Shown here: in pieces, positions 23,267-31,159 of the stretch
How the letters are laid out: every line of letters begins with the position of its first letter
How positions within the stretch are numbered: position 1 is the first letter of the stretch
DNA from: Lachnospiraceae bacterium
GTDB taxonomy: Bacteria > Bacillota > Clostridia > Lachnospirales > Lachnospiraceae
DNA: 39,514 bases
Direction: 5' to 3'
NCBI GenBank assembly: GCA_024683645.1
Contig: JAIKYA010000077.1
Span: forward strand, 1-39,514
Position numbers and translations under genes: made by a program
The notes under the pieces: model-generated
What the model saw: the letters and a program-made list of their open reading frames with translations, nothing else
What the model was told of the DNA's origin: nothing
Database searches by the model: none

Positions 23267-23920
23267 ATGACTAAAGAGGAAAGACAGGCAAAAGCGGCGG
23301 CAGCTCTTGAAAAAGAGAAAGCCCGTATGTATGAGATGTTTAAGTATGAGCGGGAATACGCCATGTACCTGAATATCTGCGGAATAGATGAAGTGGGCAG
23401 GGGACCGCTGGCAGGGCCGGTAGTGGCCGGTGCGGTAATATTAAAAAAAGACTGTTCGCTTCTGTATCTAAATGATTCCAAGAAATTGTCCGAAAAAAAG
23501 AGAGAAGAGCTTTATGACAGGATAATGGAAGATGCGGTAAGCGTCGGACTGGGTTTTAACAGTCCGGAGCGTATCGATGAGATAAATATCCTGCAGGCAA
23601 CCTATGAGGCAATGAGGCAGGCGGTTTCGAAGCTTTCGGTGCCTCCCGATCTGCTTCTCAATGATGCGGTTACGATCCCGGGAATCGATATCAGACAGGT
23701 ACCTATCATAAAAGGAGATGCCAAATCGGCATCGATCGCAGCGGCCAGCATAGTCGCAAAAGTGACAAGGGACCGGATGATGGTCGAGTATGATGAGGTA
23801 TATCCGGAATATGCTTTCGCCGCAAATAAAGGATACGGAACAAAGGTCCACATAGAAGCGCTGAAGAAATACGGACCGACACCGATACACAGACGATCGT
23901 TTATAGGTAATTTTATATGA
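23267..23920 (+). CDS. rnhB: Ribonuclease HII
   Basis: 217 aa. It degrades RNA in RNA-DNA hybrids and removes misincorporated ribonucleotides. Signature CGIDEVGRGPLAGPVVAGAV, with the acidic pair of the active site, begins near residue 38; LNDSKKLSEKKRE, the LLLND aspartate and GDAKSASIAAASIVAKVTRD follow. An N-terminal ~35-residue charged extension precedes the catalytic domain, as in some clostridial forms. It starts 9 nt after lepB, and its stop overlaps the next start (ATGA). Confidence 0.95.
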   Translation: MTKEERQAKAAAALEKEKARMYEMFKYEREYAMYLNICGIDEVGRGPLAGPVVAGAVILKKDCSLLYLNDSKKLSEKKREELYDRIMEDAVSVGLGFNSPERIDEINILQATYEAMRQAVSKLSVPPDLLLNDAVTIPGIDIRQVPIIKGDAKSASIAAASIVAKVTRDRMMVEYDEVYPEYAFAANKGYGTKVHIEALKKYGPTPIHRRSFIGNFI

Positions 23921-25797
23921 GTATACTTTCCCAGATATTCGGTTCAAATCCGGCGGCGCCGGTACAGAGCGTATCACCTGTGCAGGGCTCGCAGCCTGCG
24001 GCAGACCAGCGCGGTTCGGAATATCTGAGAAACCAGCCCTCGGGCTCCACCGTAGAAGGAAAGATCACCGATATAAAGGGCAATGAAGTACAGATCGAAC
24101 TGCCTAACGGAGGAAGGGTAAATGCCCAGCTTGAGAGTGCCATGAAACTCAGCGAAGGGCAGCTTCTTGCATTCGAGATAAGAGCCAATTCAGGCTCGCA
24201 GATATCACTTACACCCTTATATACCAATCTTGCGATGGGACAGACGGCAACCAATGCGCTTAATGCTGCGGGGATGGCTGTAACGTCAGATACGGTAGCC
24301 ATGACCATGAGCATGATGGATGGCGGGATGAGTATAGATAACAGATCTTTGGGGGATATGTATCATCTTATATCCCAGTTTCCCGATGCGGATATAAAAA
24401 ATCTGGTCGAAATGAAAAGTCTTGGACTTCCCATAGATGAACAGAACATAAAACAATACGAGGCTTTCAAAAACTACGAGGGACAGATAGCTGAGGGCTT
24501 TAAGGATACCGCTGAAAGTGCCGTAAGTTTATATGATGAACTGATCAGTGACGGCGACGGAGCCGAGGGCATGAATTTCATTACAAAGCTCACGGATATT
24601 ATCACTAAGGATATGCCTGAGGAAGGAACAGCCGCTTCATTCAAAGAGGGGCTGCAGGCGGAAGGCACGACAGACAAGGCAGTAATACCGGCCCCGGAAA
24701 ACAGTGAAGGACAAAACACACAGGGGTCAGTTACGGAAGGCGGAGTTACGACCGTGGGGAACGGAATCGCAGCGGCAGAGTATGCGGAGGTAAAAGAGGC
24801 TCTCTCGAAAGAACTTGTAAGCATATTGGAAAGGGCACCGGAGCAAAAGACAGACGATGAGAGCGCGGCGGAAGCAGACGGCCCGGATGGAAAGGCGGTT
24901 TCTGTTAACGAAAACGCCGCAAAGGCGGCTGAAATAAAAACGGAAGCTGTTGATACGCCTAAAGATAACAGTGTTGCTGCGCTTAAAAATGAACTTGTAA
25001 ATCTCCTGGAACAGAACGGTGCGTCGGATAAACTGAGCGAAAGTATCAATAATATGCAGGATGATCCAAAGGCTGTGGTGAAACTGGTCAATCAGATACT
25101 GAATAAGACTGCCGAGGGAAGCGTAAAGAACAGCGCTTTTGAAGAGGGGCTCCGGGATATCTTAAAGAGTGATGCTTTTAAGGAAAGCGTAAAGACGGTA
25201 ATGAAAGACAACTGGATGCTGCGACCCGAACAGGTGGCAGACAAAAGCAATATTGAGCAGCTATACCAGAGGCTCGGAAACCAGACCAGGGAAATGCTGG
25301 ATCTGTTGCAGCAGGTCGCAAAGCCGGAGTCTGCCATGGCACAGAACCTTTCGGATATGGGAAATAACCTGGATTTCATGAACCAGATGAATCAGGCGAT
25401 GCAGTGGGTGCAGCTGCCGCTGAAGATGAACGGAAGCGATGCTACGGGCGATCTTTATGTTTATTCGGACAGAAAGAGTCTGGCAAACAAAGACGGAAAT
25501 GTCAGCGCCTTTCTTCATCTTGATATGACGCATCTGGGTACCGTTGACGTATATGCGGCGATAAACAATTCCAACAGGGTATCGACAAAGTTCTACCTTG
25601 AAAACGATGAGATGATCGACTTTATAGCAGCGAACATACATCTTCTTGATGAAAGACTTCAGAGCCGCGGCTACAGTGTTAATTCTGAGATAAAGAAGCA
25701 CAGCGATACCGATGAAAAATCAAAGACCGTAAGAAGCCTTACCGACAGCGAAAAGGCTGCTCCCATATATACAAGTTCTTTTGATCTGAGGGCATAG
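23917..25797 (+). CDS. FliK/YlqG-like protein with C-terminal hook-length-control domain
   Basis: 626 aa. The long N-terminal and middle region is low-complexity, rich in A, E, Q, S and N and probably disordered. The C-terminal ~110 residues (QLPLKMNGSDATGDLYVY, LHLDMTHLGTVDVYAAI, LENDEMIDFIAANIHLLDERL) resemble the Flg_hook domain of FliK. B. subtilis has ylqG in the same position after rnhB. FliK measures hook length and switches FlhB specificity, and the next gene is FlhB-like, so the pair mirrors the FliK-FlhB partnership outside a flagellar operon. True function unknown. Confidence 0.75.
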   Translation: MSILSQIFGSNPAAPVQSVSPVQGSQPAADQRGSEYLRNQPSGSTVEGKITDIKGNEVQIELPNGGRVNAQLESAMKLSEGQLLAFEIRANSGSQISLTPLYTNLAMGQTATNALNAAGMAVTSDTVAMTMSMMDGGMSIDNRSLGDMYHLISQFPDADIKNLVEMKSLGLPIDEQNIKQYEAFKNYEGQIAEGFKDTAESAVSLYDELISDGDGAEGMNFITKLTDIITKDMPEEGTAASFKEGLQAEGTTDKAVIPAPENSEGQNTQGSVTEGGVTTVGNGIAAAEYAEVKEALSKELVSILERAPEQKTDDESAAEADGPDGKAVSVNENAAKAAEIKTEAVDTPKDNSVAALKNELVNLLEQNGASDKLSESINNMQDDPKAVVKLVNQILNKTAEGSVKNSAFEEGLRDILKSDAFKESVKTVMKDNWMLRPEQVADKSNIEQLYQRLGNQTREMLDLLQQVAKPESAMAQNLSDMGNNLDFMNQMNQAMQWVQLPLKMNGSDATGDLYVYSDRKSLANKDGNVSAFLHLDMTHLGTVDVYAAINNSNRVSTKFYLENDEMIDFIAANIHLLDERLQSRGYSVNSEIKKHSDTDEKSKTVRSLTDSEKAAPIYTSSFDLRA

Positions 25798-25799
25798 AA

Positions 25800-26093
25800 A
25801 TGGCAGAGAAGAAAGAAAAAAAGCTGACGGCGATAGCGCTGGAATACGATCCGAATGACCAGGCCCCCAAGGTGGTGGCCAGCGGTAAGGGTAAAGTTGC
25901 CGAGCAGATTATCGAGAAGGCCAAAGATGCCAAGGTGCCGGTACATAAAGATGATAAGCTGGCCGCAACACTGTCAAAGCTGGAGATCGGGATGATGATC
26001 CCGCCCGAGCTTTACGAAGTCGTGGCCGAGATACTTGTCTTCGTCGATGCCATGGATAAGATCAAGGAAAAAATGAAAAAGGCCGGGAAATGA
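25800..26093 (+). CDS. FlhB C-terminal-like protein (YlqH type)
   Basis: 97 aa, soluble, with no membrane spans. TAIALEYDPNDQAPKVVASGKG, VAEQIIEKAKDAKVPVHKD and LEIGMMIPPELYEVVAEIL match the cytoplasmic domain of FlhB/YscU, the type III export switch protein. The self-cleavage motif NPTH is absent; NDQAP takes its place, as expected for YlqH-type orphans. It starts 2 nt after the FliK-like gene, so the two are coupled. In FlhB proteins this domain contacts FliK, suggesting the two orphans interact (inference). Confidence 0.85.
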   Translation: MAEKKEKKLTAIALEYDPNDQAPKVVASGKGKVAEQIIEKAKDAKVPVHKDDKLAATLSKLEIGMMIPPELYEVVAEILVFVDAMDKIKEKMKKAGK

Positions 26094-26153
26094 CCATTTA
26101 TCATGGAACGGAGTGAACATGATAAATGTAAAATGAAAAAAGCCGGTAAGTGA
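26070..26153 (+). repeat. Imperfect 24-nt direct repeat of the flhB-like gene's 3' end
   Basis: The last seven codons plus stop of the flhB-like gene (26070-26093) recur at 26130-26153, with 21 of 24 bases identical and both copies encoding MKKAGK-stop. Weaker similarity extends upstream of both copies (CATGGATAAG versus CATGATAAAT). The spacing is 60 nt. It looks like a decayed local duplication. Confidence 0.7.
26095..26128 (+). repeat. 11-bp perfect inverted repeat between the duplicated ends
   Basis: CATTTATCATG (26095-26105) and CATGATAAATG (26118-26128) are exact reverse complements with a 12-nt loop. No T-run follows, so it is not a canonical terminator. It may be an mRNA processing or stabilising hairpin, or an operator. 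Confidence 0.6.
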
Positions 26154-26548
26154 ACGCGAAGGCCGGCACAGGGAGGTACAGCATCATAAATACAAGAGAA
26201 GAAGGAAAGATCGGCGAAGAGAGGGCTGTGAAGTTTCTCGAAGAAAAAGGTGTAAAGATATGCGAACGTAATTACCGCCTGCGAAACGGCGAAATAGATA
26301 TAATAGGCCGGGACGGGGATTATCTCGTCTTTTTTGAAGTGAAGCTGCGGCACAGGGGCGGACTTGAATCTGCCGGCGCTGCAGTGACAAAGGAAAAGCA
26401 GAGAACGATCTGCGCTGTCAGCGATCATTACAGGCTTAAGAAAATGATCAGTGAAGATACAGGCATAAGATATGACGTGATAGCCATAAATGATGAAGGC
26501 ATAGAATGGTATAAAAATGCCTTTGACTACAGGGGACAGGGATACTGA
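26150..26548 (+). CDS. YraN family (UPF0102) endonuclease-fold protein
   Basis: Up to 132 aa if GTG 26150 is the start. The recognisable family region starts at NTREEGKIGEERAVKFLEEKG, followed by ERNYRLRNGEIDII and the PD-(D/E)XK-like element GDYLVFFEVKLRHRGG. Family members have a restriction-endonuclease-like fold and commonly sit near rnhB, with a suspected DNA processing role. GTG 26150 has no convincing ribosome site, whereas GGGAGG at 26171-26176 stands 6 nt before an in-frame ATC (26183) and 9 nt before ATA (26186), just where the conserved region begins. The start is therefore uncertain, and a non-AUG start is possible. Confidence 0.8.
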   Translation: MNAKAGTGRYSIINTREEGKIGEERAVKFLEEKGVKICERNYRLRNGEIDIIGRDGDYLVFFEVKLRHRGGLESAGAAVTKEKQRTICAVSDHYRLKKMISEDTGIRYDVIAINDEGIEWYKNAFDYRGQGY

Positions 26549-26561
26549 AAGGAAGAGCATC

Positions 26562-27119
26562 ATGAAACTTAAAAGGATGGAAAAGACAGGCGGCGGCAGA
26601 TATCTTAAGAGCTACCGCCTTGTGTATGAAAACAGGGCCGGGAAAGAAAAGAATTTCGAGATAGTCTCGCATGCGGATATGAACGATCCCGAGGAGCTTG
26701 GCAGCCGTGTGAGCGGAGTTTCGATCGTGGCTTACTGCGGAGAAAAACTCCTGCTCCTTAAGGAATTCCGTATGGGAGTCAACAGATATATATATAATCT
26801 GTGCGCAGGTATGATCGAGGAAAATGAGAGTATCGAAGACTGTGTCAGACGTGAACTTTATGAAGAAACAGGTCTAAAGCTGTTACGCATCATTGATGAA
26901 CTAAGACCATCCTTTGCTGCAGTAGCTCTTTCGGATATAAGGAACAGGATAATATTTGCGGAAGTAGAAGGAGAGATAGAAAGCCATGCTTCCGAAAATG
27001 AAGATATCAGCGCTAAGCTCTACAGCCGTGAGGAGGTGGCAAAGCTGGTAGAGAATGAGGAGTTCAGTTCAAGGGCGCAGGCTGTAGCTTATTTTTTTGC
27101 AAAAAAAGGGAGAGTGTGA
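26562..27119 (+). CDS. NUDIX hydrolase, ADP-ribose pyrophosphatase-like
   Basis: 185 aa from ATG 26562, chosen because GAAAGGAAG lies just upstream and the yraN stop is at 26548; an in-frame ATG at 26517 would sit inside yraN. The NUDIX box is complete: GMIEENESIEDCVRRELY followed by EETGL, giving G-x5-E-x7-RE-x2-EE-x-G. The preceding YNLCAGMIEENE is like ADP-ribose pyrophosphatases (B. subtilis NudF type). It would hydrolyse ADP-ribose or a related nucleotide sugar. The C-terminal codons contain T7GCA7, a possible slippage-prone run that also carries the -35 box of the next promoter. Confidence 0.85.
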   Translation: MKLKRMEKTGGGRYLKSYRLVYENRAGKEKNFEIVSHADMNDPEELGSRVSGVSIVAYCGEKLLLLKEFRMGVNRYIYNLCAGMIEENESIEDCVRRELYEETGLKLLRIIDELRPSFAAVALSDIRNRIIFAEVEGEIESHASENEDISAKLYSREEVAKLVENEEFSSRAQAVAYFFAKKGRV

Positions 27120-27125
27120 TACAAT
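27097..27125 (+). promoter_or_regulatory. Promoter of tyrS
   Basis: TTGCAA (27097-27102), a 17-nt spacer and TACAAT (27120-27125). The -35 box is inside the last codons of the NUDIX gene. Predicted start near 27132, leaving a ~96-nt leader. Confidence 0.55.
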
Positions 27126-27131
27126 GCGTGA

Positions 27132-27227
27132 TATTGAGCAGACGGGACAGAAATGTCTTACGGATCGTAAGAAAGCCCTTCAAGGGAGCGGTCCGTTGTA
27201 TCACGAATACATAAAGGGAGAAAGAAC
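27132..27227 (+). promoter_or_regulatory. Short structured tyrS leader (no T-box seen)
   Basis: Contains GACA-GAAA-TGTC with a GNRA-type loop, an overlapping TTACG-GAT-CGTAA stem, and CCCTT-C-AAGGG. Upstream GTGATACAA (27116-27124) is exactly complementary to TTGTATCAC (27196-27204) and would close the set in a read-through transcript. No T-box consensus (TGGNACCGCG) is seen and the leader is too short for one. Confidence 0.35.
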
Positions 27228-28448
27228 ATGGAGATTTTTGAGGAATTAAAAGAGAGAGGTCTGCTGGCACAGCTGACGGACGAGAAAGAAATAAGGGAAC
27301 TGATCAACAGCGGAAAGGCCACTTTCTATATCGGTTTTGACTGTACCGCAGACAGTCTTACAGCGGGACATTTTATGGCGCTTACACTGATGAAAAGACT
27401 GCAGGAGGCAGGGAACAAGCCTATAGCTCTTATCGGCGGCGGTACTACCATGATAGGTGATCCCTCCGGCAGAAGCGATATGAGAAAGATGCTTACAAGA
27501 GAAGACATCGATCATAATGCAGAGTGCTTTAAGAAGCAGATGGAGAGGTTCATCGACTTTTCGGACGGAAAGGCGCTGATGGTCAATAATGCCGACTGGC
27601 TCATGAACCTGAACTATATTGAGCTTCTGAGAGAGGTAGGAGCCTGCTTTTCAGTAAACAACATGCTGAGGGCCGAGTGCTACAAGCAGCGTATGGAGAA
27701 AGGACTTTCCTTCCTTGAGTTCAACTACATGATCATGCAGTCCTACGACTTTTATCACATGTTCCAGAAATACAACTGTAATCTGGAATTCGGCGGCGAT
27801 GACCAGTGGAGCAATATGCTGGGAGGTACCGAGCTTATAAGGAGAAAACTCGGCAAGGACGCTTATGCCATGACCATAACCCTTCTTACCGATTCAAACG
27901 GAAACAAGATGGGCAAGACAGCGGGAAATGCCGTATGGCTGGATGCAAACAAGACCTCGCCTTTCGAGTTTTTCCAGTACTGGAGAAACACAGCCGATGC
28001 CGATGTGCTTAAATGCATCCGTATGCTGACATTCCTGCCCATGGAACAGATACGTGAGATGGACAGCTGGGAAGGCTCTCAGCTTAATGAAGCCAAAGAG
28101 ATACTTGCATGGGAACTTACCAATCTCGTACATGGCAAGGAAGAAGCGGATAAGGCAAGGGAAGCAAGTCATGCGCTGTTTGCCGGCGGCGGCAACTCGG
28201 AAAATATGCCGTCCACTGCGCTTAGCGACGATGATTTTACCGACGGAGAAGTGGATATCATCACCCTTCTTGTGAAGGCTTCACTTGCGCTCTCAAGAGG
28301 AGATGCGAGAAGAAACGTCGAACAGGGCGGTGTTTCCGTTAACGGCGAAAAGATAAGTGATATAAAGACAAGCTTTAAGAAAGAAGACTTTGAAGCTGAT
28401 TTTATCCTGAAAAAAGGAAAGAAAAGCTTCATGAAGTACACAGTATGA
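27228..28448 (+). CDS. tyrS: Tyrosyl-tRNA synthetase
   Basis: 406 aa. It charges tRNA-Tyr with tyrosine. YIGFDCTADSLTAGHFM carries the class I HIGH-type element (AGHF at 46-49), GNKMGKT is the KMSKS-type loop (227-231), and YDFYHMFQKYNCNLEFGGDDQW is the tyrosine-binding region. The C-terminal S4-like RNA-binding domain contains DARRNVEQGGVSVNG. Length and order are as for bacterial TyrS. GGGAG precedes ATG 27228. The stop overlaps the der start by 4 nt. Confidence 0.97.
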   Translation: MEIFEELKERGLLAQLTDEKEIRELINSGKATFYIGFDCTADSLTAGHFMALTLMKRLQEAGNKPIALIGGGTTMIGDPSGRSDMRKMLTREDIDHNAECFKKQMERFIDFSDGKALMVNNADWLMNLNYIELLREVGACFSVNNMLRAECYKQRMEKGLSFLEFNYMIMQSYDFYHMFQKYNCNLEFGGDDQWSNMLGGTELIRRKLGKDAYAMTITLLTDSNGNKMGKTAGNAVWLDANKTSPFEFFQYWRNTADADVLKCIRMLTFLPMEQIREMDSWEGSQLNEAKEILAWELTNLVHGKEEADKAREASHALFAGGGNSENMPSTALSDDDFTDGEVDIITLLVKASLALSRGDARRNVEQGGVSVNGEKISDIKTSFKKEDFEADFILKKGKKSFMKYTV

Positions 28449-29779
28449 GCAGAAAGAACAAACCTGTTGTGGCCGTCGTAGGACGGCCCAACGTCGGTAA
28501 ATCCACATTTTTCAATGCACTTGCGGGAGCGAGGCTGTCAATAGTCAAAGATACACCGGGCATTACCAGAGACCGTCTGTATACGGACGTGGAGTGGCTG
28601 GGCAGGTCTTTTACGCTCATTGATACGGGCGGTATCGAACCCGATTCAAAGGATGTCATACTCTCACAGATGAGAGAGCAGGCACAGATAGCCATTGATA
28701 CGGCAGATGTCATCATCTTTATGACGGATGCCAGGCAGGGACTTACCGATGCGGACTCAAAGGTGGCTGATATGCTGCGCCGCAGCAGAAAGCCGCTGAT
28801 ACTTACCGTGAACAAAGTAGATAATTATGAGAAGCAGATGCCCGATGTTTACGAATTCTATAATCTCGGGCTTGACGAACCGTATCCTATCTCATCTGCG
28901 GAAAAACAGGGGCTCGGAGATCTGCTGGATAAGGTAATAAGTTATTTCCCCGAAGATTCCGGCGAGGAAGAAGAGGATGATACCCCGAGGATCGCTATCA
29001 TAGGCAAGCCCAATGTAGGCAAGTCATCTATCATCAATAAACTTCTGGGAGAGAACAGGCTGATAGTTTCGGATATAGCCGGCACCACCAGAGATGCCGT
29101 GGATACGCGTATAAAGTATAACGGTAAGGAATATGTCTTTATTGATACCGCAGGTCTGCGCCGCAAGAACAAGATAAAGGAAGAACTTGAAAAATACATG
29201 ATCGTCCGTACCGTTTCGGCCGTAGAGCGCTGTGATGTGGCAGTGCTCGTGATAGATGCGCTTGAGGGCGTAACGGAACAGGATGCAAAGATAGCCGGTA
29301 TAGCTCATGAGCGCGGCAAGGGCATGATAATAGTCGTGAACAAGTGGGATCTGATAGAAAAAGACAACAAGACCATGAAAGAGTTCACGGAAAAGATCGA
29401 GTCCACCCTGTCTTTTGCGCCCTATGCCGAGAAGATGTTTGTATCGGCAAAGACCGGCCAGAGACTCATCAAGCTCTATGACATGATAGATGCGGTGGTT
29501 GAGAATCATGCCATGAGAGTGCAGACCGGTGTGCTTAACGAGATAATGACGGAAGCGGTGGCAATGCAGCAGCCGCCTACCGATAAGGGCAAGAGACTGA
29601 AGCTTTTCTATATAACACAGGCTTCGGTCAAACCGCCGACCTTTGTGATATTTGTCAATGATAAGGAGCTGATGCATTTCTCTTATACGAGATATATAGA
29701 AAATAAGATAAGAGAAGCCTTCGGCTTTGCGGGAACTCCGCTTAAGTTTATCATCAGACAGAGGGATGAAGATAAATAA
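28445..29779 (+). CDS. der: Ribosome assembly GTPase Der (EngA)
   Basis: 444 aa. Two tandem GTPase domains and a KH-like C-terminus, unique to Der. Domain 1: VVGRPNVGKSTFFNALAG, DTGGI, NKVD. Domain 2: IIGKPNVGKSSIINKLLG, DIAGTTRDAVD, DTAGL, NKWD. The C-terminal FVIFVNDKELMHFSYTRYIEN is the KH-like domain. It is needed for 50S assembly. ATGA overlap with tyrS shows coupling; plsY follows after 20 nt, a der-plsY order seen in many Firmicutes. Confidence 0.97.
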   Translation: MSRKNKPVVAVVGRPNVGKSTFFNALAGARLSIVKDTPGITRDRLYTDVEWLGRSFTLIDTGGIEPDSKDVILSQMREQAQIAIDTADVIIFMTDARQGLTDADSKVADMLRRSRKPLILTVNKVDNYEKQMPDVYEFYNLGLDEPYPISSAEKQGLGDLLDKVISYFPEDSGEEEEDDTPRIAIIGKPNVGKSSIINKLLGENRLIVSDIAGTTRDAVDTRIKYNGKEYVFIDTAGLRRKNKIKEELEKYMIVRTVSAVERCDVAVLVIDALEGVTEQDAKIAGIAHERGKGMIIVVNKWDLIEKDNKTMKEFTEKIESTLSFAPYAEKMFVSAKTGQRLIKLYDMIDAVVENHAMRVQTGVLNEIMTEAVAMQQPPTDKGKRLKLFYITQASVKPPTFVIFVNDKELMHFSYTRYIENKIREAFGFAGTPLKFIIRQRDEDK

Positions 29780-29799
29780 TTTAAGGAAGCTGACTGATC

Positions 29800-30480
29800 A
29801 TGGATAATATAGGAACTAAAATACTCTGCCTCGTCATCGGATACTGTTTCGGGCTGTTTCAGACCGCGTACATATACGGAAGGATCAAAGGTATCGACAT
29901 CAGGGAAAAGGGCAGCGGCAATGCGGGAACAACGAATGCGCTGAGAGTGCTCGGCAAAAAAGCCGGCCTTATAGTCATGCTCACCGATATAGGCAAGATA
30001 ATACTTGCGGTTACGATCGTGAATTTTATCTTCAGGGATAAATATCCGGAGGAGATATACCTTTTGAAACTCTACACCGGGCTCGGCGGTGTGCTCGGTC
30101 ACAATTTCCCCATTTATCTGGGATTTAAAGGCGGTAAGGGTATAGCGGCCATGGGCGGGATGATACTCGGCTTCCACTGGTCTTATATACCGCAGAATCT
30201 GCTGCTGTTTTTCGGCATGGTGGCACTGACGCATTATGTGTCGCTTTCTTCGATGCTCCTGACCGTGAGCTTTTTTGTGCAGACTCTGCTGATGTGCATC
30301 TTCGGCTGGTTTAAAGCATACGGAGGCGGCGAGATACCGCAGGAGATACGTACCGAGATGATAATAGTGGCCTTTATCATAAGTGCCATGGCTTTTATAA
30401 GACACAGCGAGAATATAAAGAAACTGTTAAACGGGACGGAACGCAAAACCTACGTATTCAAGAAGAACAGGGTGGAATGA
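29800..30480 (+). CDS. plsY: Glycerol-3-phosphate acyltransferase PlsY
   Basis: 226 aa, integral membrane, about five hydrophobic spans. It transfers acyl groups from acyl-phosphate to glycerol-3-phosphate in phospholipid synthesis. Conserved motifs: DIREKGSGNAGTTNALRVLG (motif 1), GHNFPIYLGFKGGKGIA (motif 2) and SLSSML in a later loop. AAGGA upstream of ATG 29800. The C-terminal ~20 residues are a basic tail. The cmk start lies 1 nt after its stop. Confidence 0.95.
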   Translation: MDNIGTKILCLVIGYCFGLFQTAYIYGRIKGIDIREKGSGNAGTTNALRVLGKKAGLIVMLTDIGKIILAVTIVNFIFRDKYPEEIYLLKLYTGLGGVLGHNFPIYLGFKGGKGIAAMGGMILGFHWSYIPQNLLLFFGMVALTHYVSLSSMLLTVSFFVQTLLMCIFGWFKAYGGGEIPQEIRTEMIIVAFIISAMAFIRHSENIKKLLNGTERKTYVFKKNRVE

Positions 30481-30481
30481 T

Positions 30482-31159
30482 ATGAAGAAGATTTTTTCCG
30501 TGGCGATAGACGGACCGGCAGGTGCCGGTAAGAGTACCATAGCTAAGAGTTTATCCAAAAAACTCGGCGTCATCTATGTTGATACCGGTGCAATGTACAG
30601 GGCCATGGCTCTTTTCCTTCTGCGCCGGGGCGTTGATCCCAAAGACAGTACGGCCATCAGCAAAAACTGTGCCGATGCGGATATAAGCATAGCATTTGAA
30701 AACGGTGCACAGCAGGTGATGCTCAACGGGGAGAACGTGAGCGGGCTGATCAGGACGGAAGAAGTGAGCAGTATGGCTTCAAAGTCCAGCGTAAATCCCG
30801 ATGTGCGCGCAAAGCTCGTAGAACTTCAGCAGAAGCTTGCCGAAAAGGAAGCTCTGGTGATGGACGGCAGAGATATAGGAACTGTAGTGCTTCCGAAGGC
30901 AGAGGTGAAGATCTATCTCACCGCTTCCAGTGCGGTAAGAGCAAAAAGGCGTTATGACGAGCTGAAGGCAAAAGGTGAAGACTGCGACTTAAAGCAGATC
31001 GAAGCTGATATCATAGAGCGTGACCACAGGGATATGACCAGGGAGATATCACCGCTTAAACAGGCAGATGATGCAGTGCTTGTGGATACTTCCGACATGG
31101 GGATCGAAGAAGCGGAAAATGCGCTGATGGCAATAGTTGAGGATAAGATAAATGGCTGA
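30482..31159 (+). CDS. cmk: Cytidylate kinase
   Basis: 225 aa. It phosphorylates CMP/dCMP. P-loop GPAGAGKSTIAK near residues 11-22, VDTGAMYRAMALFLL (CMP-binding), MDGRDIGTVVLP, the basic VRAKRRYDEL lid and ERDHRDMTREISPLKQADDAVLVDT. Length is typical. It overlaps ispH by 8 nt; cmk-ispH-rpsA is a conserved clostridial order. Confidence 0.97.
   Translation: MKKIFSVAIDGPAGAGKSTIAKSLSKKLGVIYVDTGAMYRAMALFLLRRGVDPKDSTAISKNCADADISIAFENGAQQVMLNGENVSGLIRTEEVSSMASKSSVNPDVRAKLVELQQKLAEKEALVMDGRDIGTVVLPKAEVKIYLTASSAVRAKRRYDELKAKGEDCDLKQIEADIIERDHRDMTREISPLKQADDAVLVDTSDMGIEEAENALMAIVEDKING

Noticed and set aside
27120-27227. T-box leader for tyrS
   Set aside because: No T-box consensus or specifier-loop-sized stem fits into about 100 nt.
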